Shown in pieces: positions 12,001-21,600 of a DNA stretch of 64,000 nt. Origin of the DNA: Haemonchus contortus (Eukaryota; Nematoda; Chromadorea; Rhabditida; Trichostrongylidae); assembly GCA_000469685.2 (NCBI GenBank), contig LS997563.1:2438781-2502780 (forward strand), given 5' to 3'. Under the pieces are notes generated by a model that worked only from the letters and a program-made list of their open reading frames with translations, made no database searches and had not been told where the DNA came from. The first letter of the stretch is position 1. Each line of letters starts with the position of its first letter. The position numbers and the translations under genes were made by a program.

Positions 12001-13013
12001 AGAATACTTCATTCATCATCCTTTTGCCGTACTGAATATAGCAACGTGCTCCTGATTCTGGCAGAAGGAATGCCACATTGGTCTTTTCCACAAAAATCGT
12101 GAAATATGAATTCCAAATTGTTCAAAACTAGGTATATGGTAAATCTTGGCGTAATATGTCCTAAAACATTTTTTTGCTCTTATTGTTAGGACATCTGTCG
12201 CTCGCAATGCCGACGGCGGTCCCAGGCATGCTTTTTGATTTGGCAGGGAAATGTTCCGCCGGTACGCAGGTGCACGGAAAAGGTCTTGGAGAGCTTTTCG
12301 TCTATTCTTTGCCTCTTTCCGACCATCATTAAGGGGATCTATTATGATTTGTTTATTGCCATTTGCATTTCAGTTCCCAACGAATATGATACTGGATGTT
12401 TTCCTTTTTCAGTATTCATTAAATATTTTAATAGATTGAATTTTTGCAAGTTCGAGCTTCAATTGAAGCGTTTCAAGATGTAATTGTTGCATCGTTCCTT
12501 TGCCATGATAAGCTATTTACTGATAGAAACCATTTTGGGTGGCATCTCTTACCCATCCGGAAGCATTTCAGATAACTGCTCATAAACAGAAGATCCAAAG
12601 TGTTGAGTGAATGCTACACTTGATATGATAAACAAATCATGTTGGTCCGCAAAGAAATGTTGGAATGGTAGCATTCGGGAACCCATCTTCTTTCCAGGTA
12701 TAGGAGATTTATGCCAAGATTTACATGCATCTCTATTCCAACAATCATAGGGAAATGTTTCATAAACAGATTGTAAAAACCACATACTTTCTACTCGTTG
12801 TCGATGAGCCTTCTGAATAGCCTCCACTGTAAGAGTAAGAGCATCATGCTGAGCATTGAGCCATGTTTTCACGTATGTTTTCACGTAGTATAAAAGAAAT
12901 ATACTGACGAAAATGACCAGAACGAGGAATGCTATCCGCTTAACATGTCGACCAGAAAGAAGGCGGTAATTCATGAACAAAGCTTCGGTCGAATATGTAG
13001 TACTAGAGGACAT
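2981..13013 (-). CDS. GT14 Core-2/I-branching glycosyltransferase, copy A
   Basis: Predicted Golgi type II membrane enzyme that would add beta-1,6-linked GlcNAc (or a related sugar) to glycans. Exons (high to low): 13013-12553, 11927-11779, 11695-11462, 10997-10850, 10795-10686, 10087-9937, 8349-8204, 7972-7851, 7795-7672, 3461-3342, 3043-2981; about 608 residues. Exon 1 has a short cytosolic tail and a membrane anchor (about residues 25-43). Exon 2 is a charged heptad-rich stem. The rest matches GT14 block by block: YGIAFARIV, DYEFVEEQL..YSPENHYCYHVDSKS, C..NVYL, HDIVIRT, KGAVQ..VSREAVEWM, DEML (aligned with the C2GnT catalytic Glu of SPDE), PGRF, CVLGTEDL, HHILVNK, FDYGAIAC. Downstream exon phases agree. 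Exon 1 ends in phase 2 and exon 2 needs phase 1, so one short exon is unplaced. ATG 13013 follows an acceptor (gtgtttag). AATAAA lies at 2974-2979, just past the stop. The acceptor sugar is unknown. Confidence 0.88.
3342..3461 (-). CDS. GT14 copy A penultimate exon
   Basis: Encodes 40 residues: MMPTFDYGAIACVSELLFNRT, then YLGQNDHPLDMTIYENLPT. This matches the C-terminal GT14 block (FDYGAI.C..E) seen in mammalian C2GnT. The donor is ACA/gtgcgt. It is separated from the previous exon (7795-7672) by a 4.2-kb intron that holds an RTE element and a SINE. The last exon, 3043-2981, adds 20 residues and TGA. Confidence 0.85.
3640..3649. repeat. Target-site duplication of RTE-A, left copy
   Basis: AACAGCATCC occurs here and again at 6809-6818, directly bounding the RTE element. 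The sister intron in copy B (about 19399-19406) has a single 'aacagcat' and no element. Confidence 0.85.
3650..6808 (+). mobile_element. RTE-type non-LTR retrotransposon, RTE-A
   Basis: A 3.16-kb element bounded by a 10-bp target-site duplication and ending in an (AAGT)n tail at about 6793-6808, both typical of RTE insertion. It encodes apurinic-type endonuclease then reverse transcriptase. It lies on the plus strand in an intron of the minus-strand GT14 copy A gene, so it is antisense to the host. The same intron of copy B lacks it, so insertion followed the duplication. Confidence 0.92.
3683..6757 (+). pseudogene. RTE-A endonuclease-reverse transcriptase, frameshifted
   Basis: The endonuclease starts in one frame (SYNCRTI, ALQETKG, GGVGFLI; about 3960-4255). 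It shifts at about 4255-4275 to a second frame (YAPTS, VVGDFNAVVG, TEIDHVLT, TGSDHRL), then returns at about 4697 to the first frame, which is open to 6757. The RT part is intact: NYRPISLLSVVYKS, QTGFRKN, FVDYKKAFDSVE, GVRQGDTISPKLF, LRFADDIVLI, then the C-terminal GHLL and GRPLTRW motifs. Two compensating frameshifts confine the damage to the endonuclease. As written it cannot make a single polypeptide. Confidence 0.88.
6850..7205 (+). repeat. SINE copy in GT14-A intron, older than the duplication
   Basis: From about 6955: 'ggatcgataaccgcctaggccaa', 'aggaggataaaagcgct', 'tgtacatcggctg', and a tail of tttatcctttatcatttatc. A matching copy lies at the same place in the sister intron (about 19540-19750), and the flanking 6850-6955 also aligns. 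The insertion therefore predates the segmental duplication. Confidence 0.75.
7672..7795 (-). CDS. GT14 copy A exon with nucleotide-sugar-binding motif
   Basis: Reads MVQWRKKDSECKAGFLRHSV, then CVLGTEDLPF..GYHHILVNK. It corresponds to the GT14 segment 'SVCIFGAGDL....HHLFANK' of mammalian core-2 enzymes, in which a basic residue contacts the nucleotide. The preceding exon, 7972-7851 (QAVDEMLMSS..PGRFTKQC), carries the candidate catalytic Glu. Confidence 0.85.
8204..8349 (-). CDS. GT14 copy A exon, KGAVQ..SREAV block
   Basis: Reads STYRPPAKALKTPLIIKKGA, then VQNAVSREAVEWMTRVNLTKLIG. This is the GT14 'KG..q.slSR..V.wm...vNlT.LI' block. Donor GGG/gtaagt. The same exon in copy B (21001-21146) has a GC donor. 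One N-glycosylation-type site (NLT) is present. Confidence 0.85.
8985..9032 (+). repeat. (GA)n microsatellite
   Basis: An almost pure GA run of about 45 bp, preceded by degenerate 'gagttccagagatagctcc' repeats from about 8915, inside a GT14-A intron. Copy B does not show it at the matching place. Confidence 0.9.
9937..10087 (-). CDS. GT14 copy A exon, HDIVIRT block
   Basis: Reads THDIVIRTNEELKRIFQALN, then GTNDIQIDPCP..MKWDAESLGVFH. This matches the nematode GT14 pattern 'NHDv.IkT..e...if..l.GanDie'. Ends in phase 1 with donor CACA/gtaagt. Copy B equivalent: 23395-23545. Confidence 0.85.
10686..10997 (-). CDS. GT14 copy A exons 4-5, donor-site half
   Basis: Exon 10997-10850 encodes DYEFVEEQLRVSYSPENHYC, then YHVDSKSPVVFRERISKL..CLPNVYLT. 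Exon 10795-10686 encodes YLDINGQIGRNTNFAHMACL, then KILQKKGSWQYVILQQ. They are split by a 54-nt intron, typical of nematodes. The YSP.N.YCYHVDSKS motif is a hallmark of the family. Confidence 0.88.
11462..11695 (-). CDS. GT14 copy A exon, start of catalytic domain
   Basis: 78 codons: HSLAVPRFK..TSHLDCRRLFHKD, then R..LVESTVLDMDCESVRLRV, ending YGIAFARIVNT. The cysteine-spaced N-terminal block followed by '.iAFaRiv' opens the GT14 domain. The exon is three bases shorter in copy B (29349-29579), with the frame kept. Confidence 0.85.
11779..11927 (-). CDS. GT14 copy A stem exon, coiled coil
   Basis: Reads LEKQILALDKEIALE and then NNKLHEQISVV..FRRRLEQMQKTL, with leucine/isoleucine heptads and high charge. 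The acceptor is ttttcag and the donor CTG/gtacaa. Copy B keeps an exon of the same length (149 nt) at 29658-29806, which supports coding status. A coiled-coil stem in a Golgi enzyme would suit dimerisation; that is inference. Confidence 0.8.
12553..13013 (-). CDS. GT14 copy A exon 1: cytosolic tail, membrane anchor, stem
   Basis: ATG at 13013 is the first in-frame methionine after a possible (trans-)splice acceptor, gtgtttag/acgaatcgga. Residues about 25-43 (IAFLVLVIFVSIFLLYYV) form the single membrane segment. The lumenal part has C..RDAC and several Phe/His-rich stretches. The donor GG/gtaaga lies at 12552-12551. Copy B aligns from the same ATG (31840) through the membrane segment and then breaks. 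Confidence 0.75.
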
Positions 13014-13139
13014 TCCGATTCGTCTAAACACTACCGAATGTAAAATTGAACTGATTATAAGCTAAAATTTAGGATTAAGCACATTAGAAAAAGAAACGAA
13101 TCGCTTATGTTGCTGCACGTCATGATTAGACTGAATTCT

Positions 13140-13940
13140 TTTTATTTTTGCTATACCAAAGTAGGGACCAGTTGCTTTCCCAACCTTCATTTTTCCTATT
13201 ACTCTATGCACCTCATCCTCTGTCTGGAGATTGATGGGGCCAGCCGTTTCCTCTAATTGGGGGCTGTCCTCACGGGAGAACTCTCCGTCTAGAAGCCTGT
13301 CGAAGTTTTCCTTCCATCTACACCTGAGCTCACCATGCTTCCTCAGGATAGCACCCTTACTGTTCCCAACGGACTTTACTTCCCCGATGTCCTGAGTAGC
13401 TCGGTGAAGTGCTTTTGCCTGCCGAACTTTCCTCCCTTTCGTCTCTCGAGTTCCTCATAAAATACGTCATTTTCCTTAGTCTTTGCCTTCGCTACAGCAG
13501 CCTCGGCGAGTCTCTTTGAACTTCTGTAAGCAGATAGGTCTTCTAGAGCTCATGTCTTTTGCCAGCGCTTAAAGGTCGACTTCTTCTGCTTGACAACTTG
13601 CCGGACTTCATCGTTTCTTTAACCATGCCTCCTTGCCCCTCGTAATCCTCCTCGAAGTCCCCCTTCGTTCCGCACATCGTAGGATGACCTTCACGCCGTT
13701 GCTCCAGGTCTGCTGGATTGGCCCTACTGGATTTGGTAGTCCAGTTTTCAGAACCTTCTCTTTGAGGTGTTCTCTTTCGACTTGGTGCAGCTTCCACTAC
13801 CGGCTCTTTGATTTCTCGGTGAGATCGATGCCCATCGCTGTCAGGATAGGTCTGTGTTGTAGGGCCAGGTCTTTTCCAGGCAGCACTTTTATGTTCTTAA
13901 CCTATCTTGAAGGATGTCCTTCTTACGTCTGTTTTTATCT
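13140..13940 (-). mobile_element. RTE-like retrotransposon fragment, minus strand
   Basis: On the minus strand, from about 13550 down to 13160, one reads LAEAAVAKAKTKENDVFYEE, then WKENFDRLLDGEF, and TEDEVHRVIGKMKVGKATGP. This is the linker-to-RT start region of RTE/BovB-type proteins (W...F..LL, .I..MK.GKA.GP). The fragment stops exactly where the RT core should begin, so it is internally truncated. Upstream (13.6-13.94 kb) the frame is decayed. Its type differs from RTE-A and RTE-B. Confidence 0.65.
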
Positions 13941-15539
13941 TCCTTCTTACGTCAGGCGGCTGAATGGGAACACTTATGGTGTATGGCAGCGCCAGACTTC
14001 GCCCACAAGCAACGAATTTCCTCACAGGAATAGAGGAGGCAGGATAGGAACACTGATGAAGGAGAATGCCTTAGAACACGAGATCCTCTCATTAATCAAA
14101 TCCAACGTCTTTGTTATTCACGACCTAGCTTTGACTCTTTGATATGTGTTAGTGACCGGCTAAAGGTACTAAATCTAAGGAGATGAAAATTCGTTCATTT
14201 ATTGCTATTTGATTACGATCGCTACCAAGCAAAGTTTGCGGCTCATTGAAGAATCTGTTTCTCTTCGCTTGTATAGTATATTATTCTTGACAATAACTCC
14301 TTCAGTGGGTCATATTTTCAAGATGAACATCAACAAATTGAGCTTTCTAATCATAGGCACAGGCATCGGTTCATTTTGAATACATCTTGCATGCCCTATT
14401 AGTTTTCTAGAGAATTCCGTGTTTCATTCGTTATGAATGAGGGGCCGATTTGCCGATTATTACTACCCTACCATAAGGAGAAATGGAGTCCGGCGTTAGC
14501 CTGGCTGTTTTACTGGTGAACGATATACTAAAAATGAACGATCTAATTTTTCTAACGCAACATTCGGTAATTTGATTAAGAAGACACCAGCTCAAATGAT
14601 CAGTTTTGTGACGTAGCTGCATGTTTTGTTTCGGATGCTTCCATCTTTTCATGTGTGATTCTGCGAAAGTTTAAAGTCCGCTTGAATGAGTCACAGTGGA
14701 CTCTTTCTGATGCTTTTCAAAAGACCTATCGCATATTCACAGTGAAGATGCGATTTCTCACAGATTCGATGAAGAATGGTAAGACACCAGCGACCAAAGG
14801 ATAATGGGCGAAGTTTGGAGTTTTTGAAACAGTCCTATACCGTTTTCTGAGAGCTTATAGGCAGCTTTATATACTGATCAGTTCATCCATCATAAAATCA
14901 ACATCATTTGCTATTCTTGCGAAGGTCCACGTGGGAAAATGTAAAAAGAATTCCTAATGAATGCAATAAACATGATCACATGGTTACAAATCTTGAATTA
15001 TAGGTCTCTTTTGATATACGTAGAGCACCCTGCCGCTAAAGTTGCATGAAATCCTTACCGGAACCCGTTTTCATCGAGAGTTTGCCGTAAGAATCTTTGC
15101 CCAAACTTCTTGCATGCACTCCTTGTGCATGTGATAAATAAACTTAGTAAGATAAATATGAACGTACTGCGTAACGCCCTGGTCTCTGTTCTTTCGTGCT
15201 ATGATCGTGCACTGGTATTTGAAAATTTACTCGGAACTTTTTTGTCTATGAGCCATTCAATCTTTGGCTTCTCCCAAAATCATAGAAATTGATTAAAATT
15301 AATCCGGAGCTCCGATCTTCGGGTAAGGTAGAGTGCATTGCTCATGTCCACAGTTAGCAATGATTTTCGGGTATCAGAATAATGGAAGGGATAGTGCACA
15401 ATACATAGTGCATAAGAAACGAGGAAATTGAGAAAAATTGCGGGTTAAGAGAAATAATACTCTTCAAACAAGTAGTGAAATTAGGGATTGGGCGATAATG
15501 TGACAGCAAAAGTTTCATGCGAGGAGAAGTGGGACTAGC
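13941..15539. other. No gene; upstream flank of GT14-A, diverged match to about 33.6-35.45 kb
   Basis: No convincing coding exon. Patches match the flank of copy B, for example 15330-15540 against 35270-35460 (boundaries by eye), sharing 'ataatggaag', 'aagtagtgaaat' and 'gtgccattgcttac'. This supports a duplication that extends well beyond the genes. Confidence 0.5.
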
Positions 15540-15860
15540 TGTCCATATGCGTGTGCCATTGCTTACAGCTGGCTACAGTAAGCTGCTTGGATGCAACGTG
15601 TGTGGACTGTGCTATTTATCGTAAAATAAATCTGTTTATCTAAGGAAATCCATTCAGCCTCTGGACCGCTGTGAGTCTTTCGTTTTGGGTATGGGTACGT
15701 CGATTAAGCCGGTTTTGGCGTCCTTATAACGCCCTATCTAGGACCGATATACGACAGTGTCCCTTGTACTATCCTTGACGGAGACAGATTTATTCTTACG
15801 ATGAATTTAGTAATCATTTTTATTGTGCACTGCGCCTGCCGTAAAATCCGGATAGGAAAA
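15540..15860 (+). repeat. Dispersed repeat family D, copy 1
   Basis: Contains 'gccattgcttacagctggctacagtaagctgc', then 'cttataacgccctatctaggaccgatatacgacagtgtcc', ending near 'attgtgcactgcgcctgcc'. Related copies lie at 23890-24160, 35450-35690, 40800-41020 and 49620-49890. No coding content. Confidence 0.65.
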
Positions 15861-15879
15861 GCAGCTGTGAAAAATTTCT

Positions 15880-17960
15880 TTCATTCCACTGCAACACCGG
15901 TCCACTTCTGTTGCACGAGGACATCAACAATAGGTTGATTTAAGATAAATCGGCGTTCATTTCTCACCTTCTCACAGGCGTGAATTCGCGCTATCTCAAA
16001 GATTGCCGACACTACCGGTTTTTTCGCTCCTATCCAGAACACCACTAGCTTTAGTCATCATTTCAGTGAACATCTATCTGCTTTTTCATACTACGCGGTT
16101 GACGCCTATCCTATGTTTTAGGGACTAACACTTCCAGTACAATGTAATCTCCTTTAAGGGTAACACACTCAGCGAAGTTCTCTTTCGTAATTTTACCTGA
16201 GGATAGCGTTTACTGCCATGAAACAATTTGTGCAACATCCTTATTCTGTAGAATTAGCATCTTGGAATCCTGGAACACCTTCAATACTTTTGGAATCACA
16301 ATGATAATAGAAGCAGGGAAGATCCTGTCTTCCCTGTTCTCTGTGTACTACCATTATGTACTACCATCATGTCGGCAGTGCATAGAATGGTTACTGGTAT
16401 CCCATACTATAGGCACACTATAGTTCCTTCGTTTTACAATCTGAATTCATAAATTGCAGAGAGAGGAAGAGACTCGTTGTTGGTCAATGTTGAAGCTCAG
16501 ATGTTGATGTTGTCTCCTTCTGTGTTGTCAGGTCGCAAGGATTGAGTAGAATTATTTCGGATGAGATGCGTAAGTTCTTGACTGAAAAGGCTTAGTGATT
16601 CAGAATATTTCTTTCACTAGGTGCTCCTTTGAGCAATTCTTGCTCCAAGGAGACGAACACCTTAGCTTCAACGAGAGAGCCTGGTGGCAGGATCACGCCC
16701 CTTTATGAACGCCTCCATCGCCAGTTTAGTAAAGAGGATAGCATGCTTTGCAGGCTTTTCGAGTCTGAAATTGAGCTGTTTTCAGAAATACAGTTTCACC
16801 CGCTTAAGATACTTCAAATACTCCATCACGTCCCCTTCAAGCCAAGGAAGAGGACAGAGGTACTGACCTTCAGCAGCTTTGGATCTCATCTTTTGCGTTT
16901 GGGTAAATCACCTAGTCCCGTGTTTTCCGAATATTTTCCAAGCTTAAAATTGCTTCGTACCTTTTACTCACTTCATGCTTTCCAATGCCAGCAAATATGA
17001 CGTTTTTGAAGGTCTATATGGATCAGCCCTTGCTTTCAAAGGACTAACATTTTTCTTCAGCTGGTCGGCTGGAACGAATTTGTCTGTCTATTAACCTGCA
17101 CCTTCATGTGCACCTTGGGGAGTTTCCCCTACAGTTGGTTCGCAGTGCATGGATATTACGCATATCTTCATAATCACCACTTCGTGTTTTTCCGACTGAC
17201 GCTATATGCCACGCTATTCTGGTTGTTGTATTCTGTAACACAGAAGAGCTAACTATCTTCACCATCCTCTCCAGCCACGGCTCTTTTTCAACGTGAATCC
17301 TGAGCTTATAGGGACTGAATATTCTGCGCTTAATCCAGACAGCATACATGAGAGATCTCCTGGTCAGCGATCCCTTCCCAACGGGCCTGAATTGAATATA
17401 TTTCTTTGTCCGATGTCGTCTATTCTGCGATACCGTCGCATGTTAGATTGAGAAACGCTCTGCCCGCAGCACTTGTGAGCACTGTTGCCGAGCTGTTCTG
17501 AGCAGTTGATCAATTGATTGTGTGTTGGACTCGTCATCATCCACCCAGGTGCCCAAGACATGGCGCTTGTATGTGCTGACCGCAACTTTGTTAGTTTTGC
17601 AGACAGGCGTCGACCCCCCGTAGGAATTGAATCGTGTACATATTAATGCTCCCTACCAATCTCACTCCCTTACTTGGAAACGGCTTGATGCGAAAAAGGC
17701 TCATATTCAGCGATTGTTTTACGATGGATGACCGAGCGGTTGTCGATGGGTCACAGGAAAGGGCCTTTTATTCCTAAAAGAAAGTTCGAAACGTTTCACT
17801 ATCGCCCACGAGACGTTACAGTGAAAGATTTATTGAGGAGAAAGACCATATAGTCGATGTGTTCTTTCTCTCAATGACGAGACTGTAAATTAAAAAACAA
17901 TGCTCGTTCTGAACCTACAGTAGCTGTCGTGTCGTTCGGACGACTTAAAGGTAGGCCTGC
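15880..17960. other. Conserved block in the upstream flank, unassigned
   Basis: Aligns with about 36250-37900 upstream of GT14-B (shared 'cactgcaacaccg.tcca', 'acgaggacatcaacaa', 'ctaccaatctcactcccttacttgg', 'cgttactg..aaagatt..ttgaggagaaag'). Both strands carry stops in all frames in at least one copy, and no protein family was recognised. It may be an old repeat or a decayed gene shared by both units. Confidence 0.5.
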
Positions 17961-18072
17961 CGTGGCGCGCTCTCGGCCCCGCCGGGAAGGCACAGTATGC
18001 TGCAGAGAGTTAATTTGCCACGTGGCAATGCTCAGCCACTGACTCTAGCCATGCGACGATTGCATCATCCAT

Positions 18073-18150
18073 TGGCTGCTTTCATAGTCCGCCGGCACGC
18101 CGTCCGGCCGGCCGGCCGGCCGGCGTGCCGGCGGACTATGAAAGCAGCCA
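18073..18150. repeat. Perfect 30-bp inverted repeat with GC-rich loop
   Basis: Left arm 18073-18102 (tggctgctttcatagtcc...) and right arm 18121-18150 pair without a mismatch. The 18-base loop is itself a run of ccgg. It sits in a GC-rich patch (about 17955-18200) unlike its AT-rich flanks, within about 0.2 kb of the right edge of duplicated unit A. Confidence 0.95.
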
Positions 18151-18685
18151 TTGTCGTCGCCGTCATCGTTGCAGCCGCCTGCCCTTCACGGTATTCTGGT
18201 ACCAATCGACGGCATAGTGATTGTCTGTCGTAATTCACGTAAAATTACTCGAGCTCTTCAAACAGACCAACATAGGAACAACATCCAGGTCCGCCATCGA
18301 GCCTAACAAGAAGAGGATCAGAGGGAGGATCAGACCGCGATTTTGTCAACCTTGAAAGTATCGAAAATGATTGTTTAGCAAGCTAATTGATCACCACTGA
18401 ATGAAACATTGATCTCATTCGAAGGAACTTTATTAAATCTAAAAAAACCTATATTTACAATTTAGCAGTTAACGCTAATCTTGGTATGAAGGTTAGTATT
18501 GCATTCGCTTTCCTACGCCACAGAGCCATACGGCTGGATACAGGGTCCTACTAGGTCTCAGCGAATCGTAAGTACCAACTCATCTCTTACTATTTTCTCC
18601 CCCTTTTTCATCCTCCATCGTTGATAAATAATCTTCACGGTTTTAAAGAATGACGTAATGTCACGAGATCATTGCTTTTGGAAAC

Positions 18686-18691
18686 TTTATT
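18686..18691 (-). terminator. Polyadenylation signal AATAAA of GT14 copy B
   Basis: AATAAA on the minus strand one base past the TGA (18695-18693), same position as in copy A. Confidence 0.6.
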
Positions 18692-18692
18692 T

Positions 18693-21600
18693 TCATAGCT
18701 GTCGTAAGGCTTGACATAGGAGACGGGTGTCGTTCAGGCTGTTGTGAAATCGTACCTGAAAAAATTCGTTTTCTTCACGTCTAATGTGCAAACTTGAAAA
18801 ATGGCTCTTAAATTCTTGTTCTGACTGTAATTCTGTCATTTTGATCAGCGGAAATTTGGAAAATCATGAATAATTACACTATCAGTGCTGATGAGCAATA
18901 AAATACCGTCATGATTTTCGTAAGCGCATATTACGCAATAGGGGCAGGCTTTTCAGCAGCCAAAACTGACCGTGAACTCTTTAGTCAGATTGCTTCAAAT
19001 ACTTGGGTATGCTACTACTTGTTACAAGTATCATAATTAACTGCGAGTAGTACTTGACATGTATTAACTATGATTGAGAACATTTCTGAGCTTGTAGAAA
19101 ACAAAGTAAATAAACGCACTGTAGGCAAGTTTTCGTAGAACGTCATATTAAGTGGATGGTCGTTTTGTCCAAGATATGTTCGATTGAACAAAAGTTCCGA
19201 AACACATGCAATCGCCCCGTAGTCGAAAGACGGCATCATCTGAAACATTAAATCGTATAAAAGAACCATGACTTGTAATTATATCGGTTTTTATTTCCAT
19301 TATTTTTTGAGCTTCTTGTTTTTATCGGTATCGATAGAAATGGTCATTGCTTTACTACAGTGGGTTATGTTCTGCCATTCCGCCGAATTGCGAGGGGTCA
19401 ACAGCATATAGCCTCAGACGGCTGCCATCTTACGGATATGTGTCCTTCACCGCACGCCCGGTGCTCGAATTCGTTTATCAGGACCGATCCTCCTTGCCTC
19501 TGCTAGTCATTAGTTATCCCACGTATGTCTTTCCGATTCCGTATCGATAACCGCCTAAGCCAACCAAGTCTTCGAACTCTCCGGAGTCGGTTGACTGGTT
19601 CTAGACTCGTCTAGGAGGATAAAGGCCCTGACTAGAACATCACTGGCCACCACAAGTCATTGACCGCCACATCGCTACAATTCTGAATGGGAATCGAACT
19701 CGTGGGCGCATCTCTAAGATGGGATTGATTATGGCCCCAAGACGTTAGCCGTCACTTTTTATGTGTTTATGATTTCACACAATATTTCTTTTTCAAACAA
19801 AGACAATATGAGCTCAGCAACCTTCTGATTGGGAAGCCCGAGGTCTCTTTTGCTTTTCCACACCCTACATTGAGTAGCGCTTCGCTGACAGTAGCTGTCG
19901 TCTTCTTAGATTGTATCATGTCATGTCTCATTTCTTTATTTTCTCTCGATACTGCCTCACTATTTTTTTCTATCTAAAGAAAGACAGGCGTGGTAAGTTA
20001 GGCCTTCTATGAATACATTGAGAGCGAGAGAGCATGGGGTTTTAAAAGAGGTCCTTTGTCTCGATAAGCCATAATATCCAAGACCCGATCACACTTGTTC
20101 CCTCAGACCTTTGTCTTTTCTACTGCAATTTCGAACGATTGAATCCTATCACCTTAATGCCAACCAGATGGCTAAGTTGTGACTTTGTTTGTTCAGAAAT
20201 TGTTAAATCTGTGTTGATGTCACTACCTACTTGTTGTGAATGCGATTAAACAATTTGCGAGCCTTTCTTATCCATGGCAAGACTGAATGCCGAATTTTCT
20301 ATACCTGAACCCTTCCTCGGTAGATTTCGGAAGGAACTAGGTTCCATCGCTAGGTTTCTCTCCTGTGTCACCCATATGAGGATGTAATGAAAAGCTGATG
20401 TCTGAGCTACTTTCAGAATCAGGCAATAAATGTACTACGTGTGATTAATTACTTTGCCAACCTTATTCACAAGGATGTGACGGTAACGAGCAATGAAAGG
20501 AAGATCTTCAATACCGAGCACGCAGACGGAGTGTCGAAGGAATCCTGCCTTGCACTGGCTGTCCGTATCCCTCCATTGTACCATTCTTGAATGAAAACAT
20601 GATATTGCTTTTTGATAACCGATGATTGTAGTCGATTTACCTGGTAATGGCATCATATGAAAGAGAATCGTTCAAGAAACACCGCCTTGTGAACCGTCCT
20701 GGCATTTCCCACTCCTCGGCAATTTGCAAGGAACTCATTAGCATTTCGTCCGTTGATTGCTTCTGAAGGTACGGGTAAGTAAGCCATGTTCAGTATCGGA
20801 AGAAGACCTCATAAGACATCTTATCAAAGGAGTATCTTCAACTAGGCAGGGTCGAACACAAGACTGGGCAACTCATGTGTTCTTTGTGAACGCCTCCTAT
20901 CTACAAGACAACCGTCACTCTAATAAAAATTACGATCGCTAGACCCATGCTTTGAATTCATTTCAAACCGAACACACAGTTAAGACAAAAACAAACTTGC
21001 CCCGACGTTGAATTGGCCGATAAGTTTCGTGAGATTGACTCTTGTCATCCACTTCACTGCTTCACGTGACAGCGATGCTTGTACTGCGCCCTTCACGATG
21101 AACAGTGGAGTTTTCAGCGCTTCAGAAGATGGCCGCCATGTTGAGTCTGAAATAATGGTGATCGTGATAGACCGAGTAGTTCTTCGAACATTAATTCCCA
21201 TTTTATTAAAGTTTTTTAGCTCCATTCTTTTAGCTTCTATTAAAGTCACACAGTCAAATTTGCCAGCGCCTCTTACTCTAATAATGATGGCCTTCCAAAA
21301 CTGAGCCATTATTTGTGAAAAACTTTTAGATAAGTTGAGTTCAAAAAAAACTCTGATAACAATTCACTGCTGGCCCCGTAGTCGTCTTGATCTAATCAGC
21401 CGATATTCGTTCGCTCCTGACAGCTTGTCCAGTGTCTTCTTTCTCGGTAACTTCTTTCTTCCTTTTGTTTTCTTCCAAATGGATGTTCTGCTTTCTTAAC
21501 AAGGTTTCTTCGTGTTTTTGTTCTTTTTGTTTTGGTTTTGGTTTTGACTGCAAAGACGCACCATATTTTGGCAGTCCAGTTCAGCTCAGCAAGCAGCAAA

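Noticed and set aside
12016..12207. Additional GT14-A exon in the first intron
   Set aside because: The aligned copy B region is similar in DNA but in a different reading frame, with stops, so it is conserved intron rather than exon.
16629..17000. 123-codon plus-strand frame
   Set aside because: Not preserved in the paralogous flank at 36-37 kb, no recognised motif, no ATG start; treated as chance.
18061..18233. Arginine-rich open frame across the GC palindrome
   Set aside because: It is the translation of a perfect inverted repeat and a ccgg run; no evidence of a gene.
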